A DNA stretch of 7,483 nucleotides, taken from the NCBI GenBank assembly GCA_902781245.1, contig CACZIP010000094.1, forward strand, positions 1-7,483, written 5' to 3'. How positions within the stretch are numbered: position 1 is the first letter of the stretch; every line of letters begins with the position of its first letter. Under the pieces are notes generated by a model. It saw only the letters and a program-made list of their open reading frames with translations, was not told the DNA's origin and did not search any database. The stretch comes from an uncultured Coriobacteriaceae bacterium (GTDB taxonomy: Bacteria; Actinomycetota; Coriobacteriia; Coriobacteriales; Eggerthellaceae). Positions 6,130 through 7,483 of this stretch are shown here, piece by piece. A program made the position numbers and the translations under genes.

Positions 6130-6157
6130 GGGTCACTGTCCTGAACGGAATTGACCC
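6130..6157. other. Inverted repeat GGGTCA/TGACCC upstream of gap
   Basis: GGGTCA (6130-6135) is mirrored by TGACCC (6152-6157) around 16 bases that also contain TCC/GGA. It lies about 40 bases upstream of the candidate gap promoter, so it could be an operator. It could also be chance or a leftover mobile-element end. Confidence 0.35.
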
Positions 6158-6194
6158 GATTGCACTGCCCTTCGCTAGGAAACACAATTCATTT

Positions 6195-6223
6195 TTGCCG
6201 TTCTTGAAAATATGAGGTAGATT
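6195..6223 (+). promoter_or_regulatory. Candidate promoter for gap
   Basis: The AT-rich stretch 6180-6240 contrasts with its surroundings. TTGCCG (6195-6200) and TAGATT (6218-6223) are separated by 17 bases. TTGAAA (6204-6209) is a better -35 alone but has no good -10 at the right distance (TAGGCA at 16). The region is likely right; the exact boxes are uncertain. Confidence 0.4.
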
Positions 6224-6249
6224 AGTAGGCATAGTAATTGTTGCGTCGC

Positions 6250-6273
6250 CCCCACATTGCACGCAATGCGGGG
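6250..6273 (+). promoter_or_regulatory. 5' leader hairpin of gap
   Basis: CCCC-A-CATTGC (6250-6260) pairs with GCAATG-C-GGGG (6263-6273): 10 pairs with one A/C mismatch and a two-base turn. It would lie about 20 bases into the gap transcript if the candidate promoter is right. No T-run suited to termination follows (TTTGG only). A stabilising 5' stem-loop or an operator are the likeliest roles. Confidence 0.6.
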
Positions 6274-6290
6274 TTTGGCTCAACGGATCA

Positions 6291-6313
6291 ACATCTATTT
6301 TTGGAGGAGATGT
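6291..6313 (+). promoter_or_regulatory. Hairpin presenting the gap Shine-Dalgarno in its loop
   Basis: ACATCT (6291-6296) can pair with AGATGT (6308-6313). The 11-base loop ATTTTTGGAGG holds the core ribosome binding site GGAGG (6303-6307), ten bases before ATG 6318. A six-pair stem is weak and could be chance. If formed, it would display rather than hide the site. Confidence 0.4.
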
Positions 6314-6317
6314 CTCA

Positions 6318-7343
6318 ATGATCAAGGTTGGTATCAATGGATTTGGCCGCATCGGTTCGCTGGCTTTCAGGGCAGCCATGAAGGCTGACGACATCGAGGT
6401 CGTCGGCATCAACGCGCCGAGCCATCCTGCTTCGCAGCTCGCATACGCCATCAAGTATGACACCGTGCATCGCGGTTACGACGGAGAGGTCGCTGCTGAC
6501 GACGAGCGCAGCGTGCTGATCGTCGACGGCAAGGAAATCCCCGTTCTCGCCGACAACAAGTATCGTGACGCTTCCCTCATTCCGTGGGGCGAGCTTGGTG
6601 CCGAGTACGTCCTCGAGTGCACCGGCAAGTATCTGACGAGGGAAAAGGCCCAGGTACATCTGGACGCTGGCGCCAAGGTCGTCGTCATGTCCGGTCCTGC
6701 GAAGGACGACACGCCGATGTTCGTCTGCGGCGTCAACCTGGACAAGTACACGGCTGACATGGACATGGTCTCCAATGCTTCCTGCACCACGAACTGCCTC
6801 GCACCGATGGCCAAGGTTCTCAACGACAACTTCGGCATCATCGAGGGCCTCATGACCACGATTCATGCCGCCACCGCTTCGCAGTCGACCGTCGACGCTT
6901 TCTCGGCCAAGAACTATCGCCTCGGCCGCACCGTTTTCAACAACATCATCCCGACCACGACCGGCGCCGCCAAGGCTGTTGGCAAGGTCATCCCTGACCT
7001 GAACGGCAAGCTGACCGGCATCTCCGTGCGCGTGCCGTCCGCGAACGTCTCGCTCGTCGACCTGACCTGCCGCCTCGAGAAGGCTGCTTCTTATGACGAG
7101 ATCTGCGCAGCCATGAAGGCCGCTGCCGAGGGTCCGATGAAGGGCGTTCTGGCCTACACTGACGAGGCCGTCGTTTCGCAGGACTTCTGCACCGATCCGC
7201 ACACCTCGATCTTCGACGCCACCGCCGGCGTTGCTCTGACCGACAACTTCGTCAAGGTGTTCTCCTGGTACGACAACGAGTGGGGCTTCTCCAACAAGAT
7301 GCTCGACCTCACCCGTCACATCGACTCCGTCCGCAAGGCGTAG
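6318..7343 (+). CDS. gap: Type I glyceraldehyde-3-phosphate dehydrogenase
   Basis: A 341-residue cytosolic glycolytic enzyme: glyceraldehyde 3-phosphate + phosphate + NAD(P)+ to 1,3-bisphosphoglycerate. Rossmann motif GINGFGRIG (5-13), catalytic C156 in SNASCTTNC, catalytic H183 in TTIHAAT, IIPTTTGAAKA (210-220), RVPSANVSLVDL (238-249) and C-terminal SWYDNEWGFSN. Full length with a strong GGAGGAG upstream. Unusually, residue 33 after INA is Ala where NAD-specific enzymes have Asp (VNDL), and 194-195 are Ala-Phe where E. coli-type proteins have Gly-Pro (VDGPS). Both positions bear on NAD versus NADP discrimination, and Ala33 recalls Bacillus GapB-type enzymes, so NADP or dual use is possible. 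It appears monocistronic, with its own leader hairpins and terminator; no pgk follows immediately. Confidence 0.97.
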   Translation: MIKVGINGFGRIGSLAFRAAMKADDIEVVGINAPSHPASQLAYAIKYDTVHRGYDGEVAADDERSVLIVDGKEIPVLADNKYRDASLIPWGELGAEYVLECTGKYLTREKAQVHLDAGAKVVVMSGPAKDDTPMFVCGVNLDKYTADMDMVSNASCTTNCLAPMAKVLNDNFGIIEGLMTTIHAATASQSTVDAFSAKNYRLGRTVFNNIIPTTTGAAKAVGKVIPDLNGKLTGISVRVPSANVSLVDLTCRLEKAASYDEICAAMKAAAEGPMKGVLAYTDEAVVSQDFCTDPHTSIFDATAGVALTDNFVKVFSWYDNEWGFSNKMLDLTRHIDSVRKA

Positions 7344-7367
7344 TCGCGCGCTAACACGCAACCTTGG

Positions 7368-7398
7368 AAGCTGCCCGCCATGTGCGGGCAGCTTTTTT
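7368..7398 (+). terminator. Intrinsic terminator of gap
   Basis: AAGCTGCCCGC (7368-7378) pairs perfectly with GCGGGCAGCTT (7384-7394) around a CATGT loop. The right arm runs straight into six consecutive Ts (7393-7398). It begins 25 bases after the gap stop codon, so gap is the last gene of its transcript. Confidence 0.95.
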
Positions 7399-7420
7399 GT
7401 TGAGATGGAGTGGGGGCGTG

Positions 7421-7445
7421 CCATTGGGGACAGGCCAAATGTCTC
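7421..7445. repeat. Possible REP-like palindromic fragment
   Basis: GGGACA (7427-7432) and TGTCTC (7440-7445) can pair (5 of 6, the sixth G-T) around GGCCAAA, preceded by CCATTGGGG. This resembles the ATTGGGGACAG-type intergenic repeats I remember from several bacterial genomes, but that is memory, not a search. The remaining bases 7399-7483 show no gene. Confidence 0.25.
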
Positions 7446-7483
7446 GGGTGGTATCGATCGACAATCATGCAAGTATGGCACAG

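Noticed and set aside
6315..7481. Minus-strand open frame opposite gap
   Set aside because: Antisense shadow of an unmistakable GAPDH, and it reads through the gap terminator.

Overview
The window is GC-rich, has very short intergenic spacers with strong AGGAGG-type ribosome binding sites, and all recognisable genes lie on the + strand. The gene set (IS1595-type transposase, NSS-family sodium symporter, asparagine synthetase homologue, CobW GTPase, phosphorylating GAPDH) and codon use suggest a high-GC Gram-positive anaerobe. Coriobacteriia/Eggerthellaceae is my best guess, but it is inferred from general resemblance and not proven here.

Layout: (1) 1-98 is the 3' end of an unidentified gene whose stop codon lies inside the likely left end of an insertion sequence. 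(2) About 84-1330 is an IS1595-family element with one intact transposase (189-1277), and possibly a tiny Cys-rich ORF in front of it. (3) 1403-2815 encodes an 11-helix NSS sodium-dependent transporter. (4) 2816-3044 is a 229-base leader or spacer with a candidate promoter and a perfect 20-bp inverted repeat. (5) 3045-4628 encodes an asparagine synthetase-like ATP-pyrophosphatase whose glutaminase domain is cut short at the N-terminus and has no nucleophile cysteine. (6) 4629-4789 holds an imperfect direct repeat of the gene's 3' end, a -10-like box and a leader hairpin. (7) 4790-6004 encodes a CobW/COG0523 metallochaperone-type GTPase with a His-rich loop. (8) 6005-6317 holds a terminator merged with a three-copy 24-bp tandem repeat, further inverted repeats, a candidate promoter and the gap leader. 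(9) 6318-7343 is gap, followed by a textbook intrinsic terminator at 7368-7398. (10) 7399-7483 has no visible gene, only a possible REP-like fragment.

The genes do not form an obvious pathway. Each appears to have its own leader, and two are followed by terminator-like hairpins, so this looks like a series of separate housekeeping or transport transcripts with an IS inserted at the left. I see no convincing new multi-gene system. The points most worth checking are the cysteine-less asparagine synthetase homologue behind its hairpin leader, the GAPDH with altered coenzyme-specificity positions, and the intergenic repeats.
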